Below the pieces are notes generated by a model. The model was not told the origin of the DNA, did not search any database, and saw nothing but the letters and a program-made list of their open reading frames with translations. A program made the translations under genes and the position numbers. Positions 17,257-27,571 of a stretch of 45,842 nucleotides of DNA are shown here, piece after piece. Origin of the DNA: Comamonadaceae bacterium (GTDB taxonomy: Bacteria; Pseudomonadota; Gammaproteobacteria; Burkholderiales; Burkholderiaceae_C); the NCBI GenBank assembly GCA_947447975.1, contig CANFLU010000023.1:1-45842 (forward strand), written 5' to 3'. How positions within the stretch are numbered: the first letter of the stretch is position 1; each line of letters opens with the position of its first letter.

Positions 17257-17289
17257 AAGCACTTGGCTGAAACGCCCGGTGCTTTTTTT
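17257..17289 (+). terminator. Original terminator of tRNA-Val, displaced by the insertion
   Basis: AAGCAC (17257-17262) pairs with GTGCTT (17279-17284), with an inner GGC/GCC pair, followed by seven T (17283-17289). It lies 17 bases after the right-hand tRNA repeat. In the uninterrupted locus it would stand just behind tRNA-Val. Confidence 0.7.
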
Positions 17290-17412
17290 AGGTCAGAACG
17301 GGAGAATCCGGTATCAGACGGCCGCGACCGATGCTGAACAGCAGAATGCCTGATGGTTAAAGCGCGCTGAGATACGCCCCTGCATCTTTGCCTCAGCAGA
17401 CGGCATGCAGAT

Positions 17413-18870
17413 CTACCCCATAAACCCCAAATTCGTAGGATAGTCGGGACGACCCGCCCCAAGGCCGAAATTCTTCAAGTTGGGCAGCAGCATGGCCATT
17501 TCGCTGTCCGCCACGCCGAACCAATTGGCAAGCGTGGCGGCGTATTGGTCGACTGCGGTACTTGGCAGCAAACGGCCTTGCCCGACATGCCATTGGTCAT
17601 CGGGCGCAGCGGTGTCGCTGATGCTGATCGGTGGCGCCGATCCATAAAACGCTGCGCCCTTGACGGCTCCGCCCACCATCAGGTGGTGCGAGCCCCAACC
17701 ATGGTCGGATCCGTCGCCGTTAGAGGCCAAAGTCCGCCCGAAGTCAGAGGCAGTAAAGGCGGTGACCTGCTTGTCCACACCCAATTCCACTGTCGCTTGA
17801 TAAAAGGCCGTCATAGCTTCGTCGACTTGTTGCAGCAAGGGCGCGTGCTTGGTGTTGAGGTAATCGTGCAGGTCAAATCCATTGAGCGAGACCATGAAAA
17901 CCTGCCGCTTGGCACCCAGGCTGCCACGCGCGCCAATCAATCTTGCCACCATTTTGAGTTGGTCAGCCAGTGAGTTTCCTGCTGGAAACGTAGTATTCAA
18001 ATTCACGGTGGACAGGCCTTGCGCCACTTTGGCTTGCGCCGTGATACCGCGTTTCATTACGATGTTGTACTCGTTTTCCAGTACATGCTTACGTGGTTGT
18101 TGCAGCATGGCGGCAAACGCTTCGCGTAATTGCGCTTGGTAGAAAAAATTATCACTCAAGCTCAGGTTGCGCACGGCTATCGCGCCGCTGGTGCTGCACT
18201 GGTATTGCAGCGCCGTGTCGCCCGATAACAGGACGTTATTGCCGGTGAGTGATATGCAGGTGAACAGCGAGTCGGTGTTATTGCGCAATGAGAGGTCTCC
18301 CATCTTGCCGCCCCAGCCGATGGTGGAGCCTTCGGGCGATGAGGATTGCCATACCGATTGCTGATCGTTATGCGAAAACAATTTTGGCGGTAACGGGTAT
18401 TTGGTTCGATCGCTGGAGTTGTATTGGGCCCGGGTTAAGGGCACGACCAAGGGGCCTACATTCAGTTGCACGGCGGCTTTACCCGTATTGAATAAATTGG
18501 CTAAGCCCTTCATGGCCGGGTTGAGCGCATACTGCCGCCCGCCAGGCAAAGCGATGTATGGCTTAAGGGCTGTGGTCACCAGGGCGGTTTTGTCAAGCAC
18601 CATGCCGGTGGTACTCCCCGAGCCGGCTGCGCGAATGGTGGCGTACTTGGTATAGCTCGCATCGTCGTAGGCCACCAAGGTGTTGGCGTAGTCATTGCCC
18701 CCAAATAAAAACACGCATACCAAGGCTTTGTAGTCGGTGGCGGTAAAGGCTGCCGCCTCGCCCATGGCCGTCAGGTTGACAAGCCAGGGGGCGGCTAGGC
18801 CGGTAAGGGCAGTTTGGCTGCTACGACGCAAAAAGTCGCGGCGGGAGGGATAGCGGTTTAAATCGTCCAT
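17413..18870 (-). CDS. DUF1501 protein with Tat signal
   Basis: A 485-residue protein. ATG 18870 gives an N-terminus with SRRDFLRRSSQTAL, a twin-arginine signal, so it should be exported folded. The family hallmarks are LVCVFLFGGNDYANTLVAYDD near residue 50, SLNGFDLHDYLNTKHAPLL, and FTASDFGRTLASNGDGSDHGW, the last typical of a metal site. DUF1501 belongs to the alkaline-phosphatase/sulfatase-like superfamily; its reaction is not established. It starts 10 bases after the DUF1800 stop, so the two form an operon. The frame is open upstream into the DUF1800 gene, but the Tat motif fixes the start. Confidence 0.87.
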   Translation of the reverse strand: MDDLNRYPSRRDFLRRSSQTALTGLAAPWLVNLTAMGEAAAFTATDYKALVCVFLFGGNDYANTLVAYDDASYTKYATIRAAGSGSTTGMVLDKTALVTTALKPYIALPGGRQYALNPAMKGLANLFNTGKAAVQLNVGPLVVPLTRAQYNSSDRTKYPLPPKLFSHNDQQSVWQSSSPEGSTIGWGGKMGDLSLRNNTDSLFTCISLTGNNVLLSGDTALQYQCSTSGAIAVRNLSLSDNFFYQAQLREAFAAMLQQPRKHVLENEYNIVMKRGITAQAKVAQGLSTVNLNTTFPAGNSLADQLKMVARLIGARGSLGAKRQVFMVSLNGFDLHDYLNTKHAPLLQQVDEAMTAFYQATVELGVDKQVTAFTASDFGRTLASNGDGSDHGWGSHHLMVGGAVKGAAFYGSAPPISISDTAAPDDQWHVGQGRLLPSTAVDQYAATLANWFGVADSEMAMLLPNLKNFGLGAGRPDYPTNLGFMG

Positions 18871-18880
18871 GGCGAGGCCC

Positions 18881-20704
18881 TTATTTTTGAACCAGGTATT
18901 CAGAGCAGCACATAACAAACATGATCGCCTTAGCCACATAGCTGCGCTTGGCGTTGTCGGAACTTTTGCTGTTACTGGTGTCGTAGCTCAGGGCATCCAC
19001 CATCATGGTGACCGTTTCTGTGGACAATTGTCCTGCGCACAGCAGCAGGTTGAGCCGGTTGATCAAACCCGATGGATTACCCACCAATGCCAGCTCCGCG
19101 CTGTAATCGGGAACGATGTCAGGGCCATCGGTGCTGGTAGCGTTTTCGGGCGAAGTAATTAACTCCGGTGCGCGCACCCACATGCCCTGGTATAAAAAAT
19201 TCTGCAGGTAATTGATGTAGGAGGCGGTAGTGCTTTCATTTGCCAGTTGAAACTCCGGCGCCGTGGACTTGGTGACGGCCATAGCCGTGGAGGGAGGCAC
19301 ATACCCGGGCCTGAAAAAATTGAACACCGAAGGCGCTTGCAATGGGCTCTGGCCCAAGGCATCCACCGCCGAGTAATTGGGGTTGCCGATCTTCCAGGTG
19401 CCCTTTAGCGAGGTGGCTTTAAAGGTGCGGGCCCATTGGGCAGTGCGCACCATGGGCTCTCGCAATTTGCCAAAGGTGGTCGACGTTAAGCCAGCCGCGC
19501 TGGTGGCTTCGGAATCGAGCAAGATGGCTTTGAACACGGCGGCCAAATCGCCGCGTACGCCATTACCGTTGTTGTTAAATACCGTGGCGACGCGAGCCAC
19601 ATAGGTAGGCGTTGGGTCAGAGCACACCAGCCGCTGAATCATTTGCCGACTAAAAAACGGTCCCACATTGGGGTGGTTGAACAGCGTGTCTAGTGCAATC
19701 TTGAGTGCGGCTTTACCGTCCGTGCCGGCTGGCACCACAGATCCCAAAAATTCCGCGCGCAAAGCGGAATGGCGGCTGGCATTGAGCACCATGGGCCTGC
19801 GGGTGTATCCCACGTTGCGCAAGGTGTAGGTAGGCGCTACCGCGCTTTGCGAATAGCCCTCGGAGTTGTCAGACTCGTAACCGGTGAAGACCCGGGCTAG
19901 GTTGGATACATCGGTCTGGGTGAATGTTTCGATGGGCTGACCGTTGGTGCCCAACTTGGGCGTACCGTCTAGATTAAGTTGCAGCAAGCCAATACTGAAG
20001 AGTTGCATCACCTCACGGGCGTAATTCTCGTCTGGCAAGCGGCCGCTTGCAAGGTCCTCTTTTTGGTTGCCCAAGGTGTTGAGGTATTCGCCCATAGCGA
20101 TGTTGAGCGTGATGTCCTCTAGTAGCGTTCTGAAGTTACCAAACGCGTTTTTACACAGCACATCCCAATAGGCACCCATGGCGAATTGGGGCCAACTGAT
20201 TGTCCCCACACCTGCACCGCTTACAACGAAAAACTCAGATAAAGCCAGCGCCACACGCCTACGAACCCCGTCCGGTGCGGCCATAATTTGGTACCAAGCC
20301 ATGTAGTTGGACTGGTACTCCATTTCATAGAACTTGTTTATGTCGATCACGCCGTAGCCGCGTTGCATCAGCCAGTCATAGCCTCCTGTGCTTGAATTAA
20401 GCGCCATTTGTTGATCGAGCCACGCGGATGCACCTTGCGACTTCACCGCGGTAATCTCGGCTTCAGTCGAAGAAAATTGGGCGCGTTGCAAAAAGCGGGC
20501 GGCCTCATAACTGGCCAACAAAGTGGCATCGGGCAAGGCGGGAGGCGTTTGGGTGGCCGCAGCACCAGTGCCGGTCGTTCCGCCTGCGGCTCCACTCCCA
20601 CCACCGCCTCCGCCACAGGCCTCCAGCAAAGCGGCTGACCCGAGGGCCGCAGCAATTGAGCGGGGCGCACTTTCCAACGCTGTATCTGTTTCGATCTCTG
20701 CCAT
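18881..20704 (-). CDS. DUF1800 protein, probably exported
   Basis: A 607-residue protein. The N-terminus has a hydrophobic stretch ending in LLEACGGGGGG (residues about 26-36): a Cys followed by a glycine run is lipoprotein-like, but LEAC is not a standard lipobox. Family features are the AARFLQRAQFSSTEAEI start, DENYAREVMQLFSIGL, RVFTGYESDN, PNVGPFFSRQMIQRLV and SPLQAPSVFNFFRPGYVPP. DUF1800 and DUF1501 genes occur side by side in many bacteria; their joint function is unknown. GGAAACC lies before ATG 20704. Confidence 0.87.
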   Translation of the reverse strand: MAEIETDTALESAPRSIAAALGSAALLEACGGGGGGSGAAGGTTGTGAAATQTPPALPDATLLASYEAARFLQRAQFSSTEAEITAVKSQGASAWLDQQMALNSSTGGYDWLMQRGYGVIDINKFYEMEYQSNYMAWYQIMAAPDGVRRRVALALSEFFVVSGAGVGTISWPQFAMGAYWDVLCKNAFGNFRTLLEDITLNIAMGEYLNTLGNQKEDLASGRLPDENYAREVMQLFSIGLLQLNLDGTPKLGTNGQPIETFTQTDVSNLARVFTGYESDNSEGYSQSAVAPTYTLRNVGYTRRPMVLNASRHSALRAEFLGSVVPAGTDGKAALKIALDTLFNHPNVGPFFSRQMIQRLVCSDPTPTYVARVATVFNNNGNGVRGDLAAVFKAILLDSEATSAAGLTSTTFGKLREPMVRTAQWARTFKATSLKGTWKIGNPNYSAVDALGQSPLQAPSVFNFFRPGYVPPSTAMAVTKSTAPEFQLANESTTASYINYLQNFLYQGMWVRAPELITSPENATSTDGPDIVPDYSAELALVGNPSGLINRLNLLLCAGQLSTETVTMMVDALSYDTSNSKSSDNAKRSYVAKAIMFVMCCSEYLVQK

Positions 20705-20796
20705 GATAGGTTTCCATGAGCCAACTCAGGTTAGCTTTTTGACACGAGTTTATGAGTTTTACATGTTGGTTCCTTCAGGCGGTCCTGGCGCTGCAC

Positions 20797-21705
20797 TCAG
20801 GTCCGACTTTTCCTCAAGCCCAAGGCCATCACCGTCGCCACCACAATCAGCGCGCCAATCACCTGAATCCAGGATATTTTTTGGTCCAGAAAGGCCCAGG
20901 CCATCATCAGGGCGAAAACCGGCTCAACGTTCATGATGGCCGAATTGCCGACCACGCCCAGGCGCGGCAGCACGGTAAACATGATGGTGAAGGCAGTGCC
21001 ATATAAAAACGTGAGTAAGGCCAGGCCGATCCAACCGGCATCCGCCGTGGGAAAGTGCATGCCACCGTTGAGCTCGGCGCCCAGCGATGCCAATGTACCT
21101 ACCACCAGCATGGTGGTGAAGGTGCGGACCCGCCCGTCCAGCGCACTGGCTTCGTGCTGGGTCAGTACCAGCGCCAGGCCAAAAAAAGCCGATGCGGCAA
21201 ATGCAAAAGCTACGCCCACACCTATTTCCTGCCAGTGCGCCAACGCGCCCAAGCCAGATATGGCGCCTGACACATCCAGCGCCAGCGAAAGGCCCAGCAG
21301 CAAAAACGGAATCGCCAGCAGCAGAGCGCGTTCGGGCCGGTGAGCGTAGAGCGCACGCGCCCATAAAGCGGTGCTCAAGGGGTATGTGTTAAAGGCCAGC
21401 AACGCCAAAGCCACGGGCAGGCGCGCCACCGAGGAATAAATGCAGATACTTTGGGCGGTAATCACCAGCCCGATAGCTGGCAGAAAAAAACGGTGTCGCG
21501 CGCTGATTGCCCATGGCACCTGCGCACGCCACAAAACCCATGCCAGCACCATGGCGGTGACGCCGCTTCGGCAGCTAACTGCGGTGAGCACGTCTACGCC
21601 GTTATTAAAGGCAAAACGCGCCGCCACATGGTTGGCGCCCATCATCAGTGCGATCAGCAGCAGGGTGGCGAAGGCCGCGCCCGAGAGCGCTTTGGTATCT
21701 TGCAT
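20797..21705 (-). CDS. EamA-family (DMT) permease
   Basis: A 302-residue inner-membrane protein with ten predicted hydrophobic segments in two EamA halves. The first half has MMGANHVAARFAFNNGVDV and CRSGVTAMVLAWVLW; the second ends with NVEPVFALMMAWAFLDQKI, where the conserved P-V/L-A block is typical of the DMT superfamily. Substrate unknown; relatives export amino acids or metabolites. Its ATG is one base after the stop codon of the aldolase gene, so the two are translationally linked. It is transcribed away from the catabolic operon. Confidence 0.87.
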   Translation of the reverse strand: MQDTKALSGAAFATLLLIALMMGANHVAARFAFNNGVDVLTAVSCRSGVTAMVLAWVLWRAQVPWAISARHRFFLPAIGLVITAQSICIYSSVARLPVALALLAFNTYPLSTALWARALYAHRPERALLLAIPFLLLGLSLALDVSGAISGLGALAHWQEIGVGVAFAFAASAFFGLALVLTQHEASALDGRVRTFTTMLVVGTLASLGAELNGGMHFPTADAGWIGLALLTFLYGTAFTIMFTVLPRLGVVGNSAIMNVEPVFALMMAWAFLDQKISWIQVIGALIVVATVMALGLRKSRT

Positions 21706-21706
21706 C

Positions 21707-22519
21707 TCAGTAGCCCATTCCCGACGGCTGGTGCTGCGCAGTTTGGCCCTTGAAACGCGCCGCCAGCCCGCGGGTGTGTTGCATCAGCAAATTGGTATCC
21801 AGACCCACGCATATAAACAGAACACCCAATTCCAAATAACGTCGGGCGAGGTCTTCGTTGGTGGTCAGGATGCCCGGCGCCTTGCCTGCGCGCAAGATGC
21901 GCGCGATGGACTCTTCAATTTGGGCCAGCACCTGCGGATGCTCGGTTTGACCGGGAAAGCCTAGCGAAGCCGACAAATCGGCCGGACCAATAAACACGCC
22001 GTCAATACCTGGCGTGGCGCAAATGGCCTCTAATTGCTCTAGTCCGAGCGCGGTTTCCACTTGCACCAACACGCAGACCTGGGCATTGGCTTCTTGCGCA
22101 TAGTTGGCAATATGGCCCCAGCGCGAACCACGCGCACCCGCCATGCCGCGCATACCGCCTTGGCCATCGGCTTGCGGATAGCGCGCCGCTTGCACCATGG
22201 CGCGGGCTTGCTCGGCGCTTTCCACCATGGGTATCAACAAGGTTTGTACCCCCAGGTCCAGGTACTGCTTGACCAAGACCGGGTCGCCCACTGGCAGGCG
22301 CGCCAATACCTGGTTGCCGGGTACCCCAGAAATGGTCTGGGCCTGCGCCAGGATCGAGGGCAGGGTATTGGGCGCGTGTTCGCCGTCAATCAGCAGCCAG
22401 TCAAAGCCGGCCCAGGCACATATTTCGGCGCTCAGGGGGTTGGCCAGGCCCAGCCATAGGCCGATTTGCGCTTGCTGCGCCAAAAGTTGTTGCTTGAACA
22501 GATTGATGGGGGTTTGCAT
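21707..22519 (-). CDS. HpcH/HpaI-family aldolase
   Basis: A 270-residue class II pyruvate aldolase of the HpaI/GarL/RhmA group, which cleave 4-hydroxy-2-oxo acids to pyruvate and an aldehyde. Visible: GLWLGLANPLSAEICAWAGF at the start, DWLLIDGEHAPN, LIPMVESAEQARAMVQA, RGSRWGHIANY, the VQVETALGLEQLEAI metal-Glu region, and DGVFIGPADLSASLG with the metal-Asp. ATG 22519 is taken because conserved sequence begins at once. The substrate (aromatic meta-pathway or sugar-acid) cannot be decided. Confidence 0.87.
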   Translation of the reverse strand: MQTPINLFKQQLLAQQAQIGLWLGLANPLSAEICAWAGFDWLLIDGEHAPNTLPSILAQAQTISGVPGNQVLARLPVGDPVLVKQYLDLGVQTLLIPMVESAEQARAMVQAARYPQADGQGGMRGMAGARGSRWGHIANYAQEANAQVCVLVQVETALGLEQLEAICATPGIDGVFIGPADLSASLGFPGQTEHPQVLAQIEESIARILRAGKAPGILTTNEDLARRYLELGVLFICVGLDTNLLMQHTRGLAARFKGQTAQHQPSGMGY

Positions 22520-22686
22520 GGCGGTGGGACGGTCCGAGGGCGGGCGCTGGGTTGGAGCAATAGCCCCATTGTGTACCGAATTGACGAGCTGCCTTGGCTT
22601 GGGGGAGACCCGATTTATTTGAAGCTTGAACAATTGAGGCTGGAAATACTATATGCTCCGGCTGCAACCCTGCAACAGGAGTTTTG
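22520..22686. promoter_or_regulatory. Divergent regulatory region between the aldolase and the CoA-dependent aromatic operon
   Basis: The 167-base gap must hold promoters in both directions. On the plus side the stretch 22620-22655 is AT-rich. TTGAAC (22626-22631) with TATATG (22650-22655, 18-base spacing) is a weak promoter candidate around a CAATTG palindrome. A MarR-type regulator is encoded in the operon, so an operator is expected here, but no convincing palindrome of MarR length is seen. Confidence 0.35.
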
Positions 22687-25026
22687 ATGAAAATCGTATG
22701 CATTGGCGGTGGCCCTTCTGGCCTGTACTTTGCGCTGCTCATGAAAAAGCTGGGCGCACACCACGACATCACGGTGGTCGAGCGCAACAAGCCCTATGAC
22801 ACTTTTGGCTGGGGCGTGGTGTTTTCCGACCAGACCATGGGCTATATGCAGCAATGGGACCCCGAATCAGCCGCAGAAATCAAGCAGGCCTTTAACCACT
22901 GGGACGACATCGAGCTGCATTTCAAAGGCCGCGTCATCAGCTCGGGGGGGCATGGCTTTGTAGGCATAGGGCGCAAAAAACTGCTTAATATTTTGCAAGC
23001 GCGTTGCGAGGCGCTGGGCGTCAGGCTCTTGTTCGAGCAGGATGCCGATTCGGACCTGGACTTTCCCGATGCCGACCTGATCATCGCCAGCGACGGGCTC
23101 AATTCCAAAGTGCGCTCGCGCCTGCCCGAGGTTTTTCAGCCCGATATCGTGACGCGGCCTAATCGCTACATCTGGTTGGGCACCACCAAACGCTATGACG
23201 CCTTCACCTTTTTATTCGAGAAAACCGAACACGGATGGCTGCAAGCGCATATTTACAAGTTTGACGAAAACACCTCTACGTTTATTGTGGAATGCCCGGA
23301 AGAAGTCTGGAAGGCCCACGGCCTAGACCAAGCCGACCAGGACCAGTCCATCGCCTTTTGCGAGAAGGTTTTTGCCGCCAATTTGCAAGGCGAAAAATTG
23401 ATGACCAACGCGCGCCACTTGCGCGGCTCGGCCTGGCTCAATTTCCAGCGCATCACCTGCAAACAATGGTCGCACTTCAACGGCAACAGCCATGTGGTGT
23501 TAATGGGCGATGCAGTGCACACCGCGCACTTTGCCATTGGCTCGGGCACCAAGCTGGCCTTGGAAGACGCCATTGAATTGGTGCGCCAGTTCACCCAGCA
23601 TGGCGATACCCCGGCCCATATTCCGCAAGTGCTGGCGCAGTACCAAAAGCTGCGAGCCGTGGATGTGATCCGGCTGCAAAACGCCGCCTGGAACGCTATG
23701 GAATGGTTCGAGGTCTGCGGCCAGCGCTATTGCGATCAGCTCGAGCCCGAGCAATTCATGTATTCCATGCTCACGCGCAGCCAACGCATCAGCCACGAAA
23801 ACTTGCGCTTGCGCGACGCGGGCTGGCTGGAGGGCTATGAGCGCTGGTTCGCGGGGCGCAGCGACATCCATGACGGGCGCCCGCCGATGTTCACGCCATT
23901 TACGCTGCGCTCGCTCACCCTAAAAAACCGCGTGGTGGTGTCCCCCATGGCGCAGTACCAATGTGTGGAGGGGCGGGTGGCCGATTACCACTTGGTACAC
24001 CTGGGCGCACGCGCCATGGGCGGCGCGGCTATGGTGATGGCGGAGATGACCTGCACCAGCCCGGATGCGCGCATCACGCCCGGCTGCCCTGGCTTGTGGA
24101 CCGATCAGCAAATGCAGGACTGGCGCCGCATTGTCGATTGGGTGCACAGCCATACCGACGCCAAAATCGCGCTGCAAATCGGCCACGCCGGTGCCAAAGC
24201 CTCGACCTGCGTGCCCTGGCAGGCTGCGGGCATGGACCAGCCTTTGCCTGAGGGCAACTGGCCCTTGCTGGCGGCTAGCGCCCAGCCCTACCTGGACCAA
24301 GGCCCGGTGCCGCGCGCCATGGATCGCGCGGACATGGAGAGGGTCCAAGCCGACTTTGTAGCGGCGACCATACGCGCTGCGCAAGCGGGCTTTGACTGGC
24401 TGGAATTGCACTGTGCGCACGGCTATTTGCTCTCGGGCTTTATCTCGCCTTTGACCAACCGGCGCACCGACGACTACGGTGGTGCCCTGGACAATCGCTT
24501 GCGCTACCCGCTCGAAGTTTTTGTAGCCGTGCGCGCCGCCTGGCCGCAGCATCTGCCCATGTCGGTACGTATTTCTGCGCACGATTGGGTGGAGGGCGGT
24601 ATTAGCCCGGCGGACGCGGTGCAGATTGCGCAGGCCTTCAAAGCGGCGGGCGCGGACATGATCGACTGCTCCAGCGGCCAGGTCAGCCCGCACCAAAAGC
24701 CCACCTATGGCCGCATGTACCAAACCCCGTTTGCCGACCGCATCCGCCAGGAGGCGCGCATCGCCACCTTGGCCGTGGGGGCGATTAGCGAAGCCGACCA
24801 TGTCAACAGCGTCATCGCCGCTGGCCGCGCGGACCTGTGCGCGGTGGCCAGGCCGCATTTGGCCAATCCGGCCTGGACCTTGACCGAAGCCGCACGGATT
24901 GGCTACACCGGCCTGGCCTGGCCCCAGTCCTATGTGTCTGGCAAGCCGCAACTCGAAGCCGGTTTTGCGCGCGAACGCGCCCTGCAAGCCCAGGCCCAAA
25001 GTGCCAACGAGGAGCGCGCCGCGTGA
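22687..25026 (+). CDS. Aryl-CoA monooxygenase/reductase fusion (2-aminobenzoyl-CoA monooxygenase/reductase or salicylyl-CoA 5-hydroxylase type)
   Basis: A 779-residue two-part flavoenzyme. Residues 1 to about 390 form an FAD monooxygenase: GGGPSG at 7-12, the DG motif in [16 protein letters not shown] and the GD motif in [18 protein letters not shown]. Residues about 399-779 form an old-yellow-enzyme TIM barrel: [32 protein letters not shown] and [18 protein letters not shown]. This fused layout is known from Azoarcus evansii 2-aminobenzoyl-CoA monooxygenase/reductase, which hydroxylates and then reduces the ring. The same layout is often named bifunctional salicylyl-CoA 5-hydroxylase/oxidoreductase. 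AGGAG stands 7 bases before ATG 22687. It is first in the operon and overlaps the next gene by 4 bases. Confidence 0.9.
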   Translation: MKIVCIGGGPSGLYFALLMKKLGAHHDITVVERNKPYDTFGWGVVFSDQTMGYMQQWDPESAAEIKQAFNHWDDIELHFKGRVISSGGHGFVGIGRKKLLNILQARCEALGVRLLFEQDADSDLDFPDADLIIASDGLNSKVRSRLPEVFQPDIVTRPNRYIWLGTTKRYDAFTFLFEKTEHGWLQAHIYKFDENTSTFIVECPEEVWKAHGLDQADQDQSIAFCEKVFAANLQGEKLMTNARHLRGSAWLNFQRITCKQWSHFNGNSHVVLMGDAVHTAHFAIGSGTKLALEDAIELVRQFTQHGDTPAHIPQVLAQYQKLRAVDVIRLQNAAWNAMEWFEVCGQRYCDQLEPEQFMYSMLTRSQRISHENLRLRDAGWLEGYERWFAGRSDIHDGRPPMFTPFTLRSLTLKNRVVVSPMAQYQCVEGRVADYHLVHLGARAMGGAAMVMAEMTCTSPDARITPGCPGLWTDQQMQDWRRIVDWVHSHTDAKIALQIGHAGAKASTCVPWQAAGMDQPLPEGNWPLLAASAQPYLDQGPVPRAMDRADMERVQADFVAATIRAAQAGFDWLELHCAHGYLLSGFISPLTNRRTDDYGGALDNRLRYPLEVFVAVRAAWPQHLPMSVRISAHDWVEGGISPADAVQIAQAFKAAGADMIDCSSGQVSPHQKPTYGRMYQTPFADRIRQEARIATLAVGAISEADHVNSVIAAGRADLCAVARPHLANPAWTLTEAARIGYTGLAWPQSYVSGKPQLEAGFARERALQAQAQSANEERAA

Positions 25027-25532
25027 ACGCACGGCAAAACACCGATATGGAGCAGCGTGCGCATGCGGACCACCATGCGTCGCTGCGCTTGTGGCTGCGG
25101 CTGCTCTCCTGCACCACACGCGTGGAGGACACCATACGCCAGCGCTTGCGCGAGCAGTTTGGTATCACGCTGCCACGTTTTGATTTGATGGCCCAACTCG
25201 AGCGCGAGCCCGAGGGCCTGGCCATGGGTGAAGTTTCGCGCCGCATGATGGTGACGGGCGGCAATGTGACCACCATCGTGGACCAGCTAGAACGCGAACA
25301 ATTGGTGCAACGCCTGCCGGTGCCGGGCGATCGGCGTTCCTACCGCTTGACATTGACCGAAGCCGGGCGCAGCACCTTTGCCACCATGGCCCAAGCGCAC
25401 CAGGCCTGGGTACGCGAACTCTTGTCCCCGTTAAGCGCCAAAGAGCAAAGCCAACTCGCCGCGCTTTTAGGCACCCTGAAAACCGCCAACCCCCGCCCCA
25501 CGCGCAGCAGCGCCCGCAAGGAGACACTATGA
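25023..25532 (+). CDS. MarR-family transcriptional regulator
   Basis: A 169-residue winged-helix regulator. The GTG start at 25023 sits in a GTGA overlap with the preceding stop and has GAGGAG in front; ATG 25047 is an alternative. The MarR core is present: [20 protein letters not shown], then [19 protein letters not shown] as the recognition helix, and [19 protein letters not shown] as the wing with its DRR motif. Such regulators in aromatic acyl-CoA operons usually repress until the CoA thioester binds. Being inside the operon suggests autoregulation. Confidence 0.9.
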   Translation: MNARQNTDMEQRAHADHHASLRLWLRLLSCTTRVEDTIRQRLREQFGITLPRFDLMAQLEREPEGLAMGEVSRRMMVTGGNVTTIVDQLEREQLVQRLPVPGDRRSYRLTLTEAGRSTFATMAQAHQAWVRELLSPLSAKEQSQLAALLGTLKTANPRPTRSSARKETL

Positions 25533-26389
25533 GCACCCACTACCTGCCCGGTCAGCCCCAGCAATTGCCCGGCCATAACCACGCGCTGCACAACTACCAG
25601 GCGCAACATTTCAAGTTCAGCGTGCAAGACCGTGTGGCCACGATTAGCCTGAACCGGCCCGAGCGCAAAAACCCGCTGTCTTTTGAGTCCTATGCCGAAT
25701 TGCGCGATCTGTTCCGCGCATTGGTCTATGCACCGGACGTGCATGCCGTGGTGCTGACAGGCGAGGGCGGCAATTTTTGCTCTGGCGGTGATGTGCATGA
25801 AATCATCGGTCCGCTGACGAAGTTGGACATGCCCGGTTTGCTGACCTTTACCCGCATGACCGGCGACTTGGTCAAAGCCATGCGCGCTTGCCCGCAACCC
25901 ATCGTCGCGGCGATTGACGGCATTTGCGCGGGCGCGGGCGCTTTGCTGGCGCTGGCATCGGATATGCGCTTTGGCACGGCGCGCAGCAAAACCTATTTTT
26001 TGTTCAACAAAGTGGGTCTGGCCGGTTGCGACATGGGCGCTTGCGCCTTGCTGCCACGCATGATCGGCCAGGGCCGGGCCAGCGAATTGCTGTTCACGGG
26101 GCGCGGCTTGGGCGGCGAAGAGGCCGAGCGCTGGGGCTTTTACAACCGCCTGTGTAGCCCCGAGGAGGTGCGCGAGCATGCCCAGGCCATGGCCCAGCAA
26201 TTGGCCAGCGGCCCGACTTTTGCCAACGGCATGACCAAAAAAATGCTGCAGCAGGAATGGAATATGGGCGTGGATGAGGCCATCGAGGCCGAAGCCCAGG
26301 CCCAGGCCATCTGCATGGCCACCAACGATTTCCATCGCGCTTACCACGCCTTTGTAGCCAAGCAAACGCCGGTGTTTGAAGGGGACTGA
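25529..26389 (+). CDS. Enoyl-CoA hydratase/isomerase family protein
   Basis: A 286-residue crotonase-fold protein. [20 protein letters not shown] marks the start of the fold, [13 protein letters not shown] the first oxyanion-hole block and [20 protein letters not shown] the second. It would hydrate or isomerise an alicyclic enoyl-CoA made by the fusion enzyme. ATG 25529 overlaps the MarR stop codon (ATGA), so translation is coupled. It ends one base before the acyl-CoA dehydrogenase gene. Confidence 0.9.
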   Translation: MSTHYLPGQPQQLPGHNHALHNYQAQHFKFSVQDRVATISLNRPERKNPLSFESYAELRDLFRALVYAPDVHAVVLTGEGGNFCSGGDVHEIIGPLTKLDMPGLLTFTRMTGDLVKAMRACPQPIVAAIDGICAGAGALLALASDMRFGTARSKTYFLFNKVGLAGCDMGACALLPRMIGQGRASELLFTGRGLGGEEAERWGFYNRLCSPEEVREHAQAMAQQLASGPTFANGMTKKMLQQEWNMGVDEAIEAEAQAQAICMATNDFHRAYHAFVAKQTPVFEGD

Positions 26390-26390
26390 T

Positions 26391-27566
26391 ATGGACGCCA
26401 ACCCACGCAGCCATTTGCACTGGCCATTTTTTGACCAAAGCCACCGTGGTTTCAAAACCGCGCTCGATGCTTGGTGCGCAGCCCATCTCCAAGATGCTAC
26501 GCACGACGAAAGCCGCGCCGCGGTCGATGCGCGTTGCATCACGCTGGTAGACCGCATGGGCCATGGCGGATGGCTGGCGCATGCGGTGGCTGGCAGCACA
26601 CACGGGGGTGCCGCAGAAGTCATCGACACGCGCCGGCTATGCCTGTTGCGCGAAACTCTGTCCTACCACGAAGGCCTGGCCGACTTTGCCTTCGCCATGC
26701 AAGGCCTGGGCAGTGGTGCGATCAGCCTGATGGGGTCGCCAGCGCAGCAAGCGAAATACCTGCCCAGCGTGGTGCGCGGGCACAGTCTGGCCGCGTTTGC
26801 GCTGAGCGAACCCGATGCCGGTTCGGACGTGGCTGCCATGCAGTGCAGCGCCACGGTGGTGGCGGGAGGCTATGAGCTCAATGGCCGCAAGACCTGGATT
26901 TCCAATGGGGGCATTGCCAGTTTTTATGTGGTGTTTGCCCGCACCGGCGAGGCGCCGGGCGCGCGCGGTATTTCTGCCTTCATCGTGGACGCGGATACGC
27001 CGGGATTGGTGATTGAAGAGCGTATCGACGTGATGGCGCCACACCCTTTGGCGACGCTGCGCTTTGATGCCTTGCGCCTGCCCGACAGCGCGCGCATAGG
27101 CAAGGCCGGTGAAGGTTTCAAGGTGGCGATGGCAACCCTCGATGTGTTTCGCACCTCGGTGGCTGCGGCTTCGCTGGGCTTTGCACGCCGGGCGCTGGAC
27201 GCTTCCTTGGACTGGGCACGCCAGCGCAAGATGTTTGGCCAAAGCCTGGCAGATTTTCAGATCACCCAATGCAAGCTCGCTGAGATGTCGACGCTGCTGG
27301 ACGCCGCCACCTTGCTGACCTACCGCGCCGCCTGGCTGCGTGACCAAGGCCAGCGCGTCACGCGCGAAGCGGCTATGGCCAAGATGAACGCCACCGAAAG
27401 CGCACAGACCATCATCGACATGGCAGTGCAAATGCACGGCGGCATGGGTGTGAAAAAAGGCAGCATCGTCGAATCCCTGTACCGAGAGATTCGCGCCTTG
27501 CGCATTTACGAAGGTGCCACCGAAGTACAGCAGCTCATTATTGGCCGCGACCTGATCAAGGGGTAA
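26391..27566 (+). CDS. Acyl-CoA dehydrogenase
   Basis: A 391-residue FAD acyl-CoA dehydrogenase. It shows [14 protein letters not shown] and [12 protein letters not shown] (FAD/substrate), [36 protein letters not shown] and the catalytic Glu in [19 protein letters not shown]. The N-terminal helical domain is somewhat short. It probably oxidises the cyclic acyl-CoA intermediate and passes electrons to ETF and then to the ETF-QO encoded at 12997. GGGG lies 6 bases before ATG 26391. Confidence 0.9.
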   Translation: MDANPRSHLHWPFFDQSHRGFKTALDAWCAAHLQDATHDESRAAVDARCITLVDRMGHGGWLAHAVAGSTHGGAAEVIDTRRLCLLRETLSYHEGLADFAFAMQGLGSGAISLMGSPAQQAKYLPSVVRGHSLAAFALSEPDAGSDVAAMQCSATVVAGGYELNGRKTWISNGGIASFYVVFARTGEAPGARGISAFIVDADTPGLVIEERIDVMAPHPLATLRFDALRLPDSARIGKAGEGFKVAMATLDVFRTSVAAASLGFARRALDASLDWARQRKMFGQSLADFQITQCKLAEMSTLLDAATLLTYRAAWLRDQGQRVTREAAMAKMNATESAQTIIDMAVQMHGGMGVKKGSIVESLYREIRALRIYEGATEVQQLIIGRDLIKG

Positions 27567-27571
27567 TCCAC

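Noticed and set aside
22687-25026. Plain salicylyl-CoA 5-hydroxylase as sole name for the fusion enzyme
   Set aside because: The fused OYE half and the RidA gene fit 2-aminobenzoyl-CoA better; the salicylate option is kept only as an alternative.
23920-25119. A 399-codon open frame on the minus strand
   Set aside because: It is antisense to the well-supported monooxygenase/OYE fusion and has no recognisable domain.
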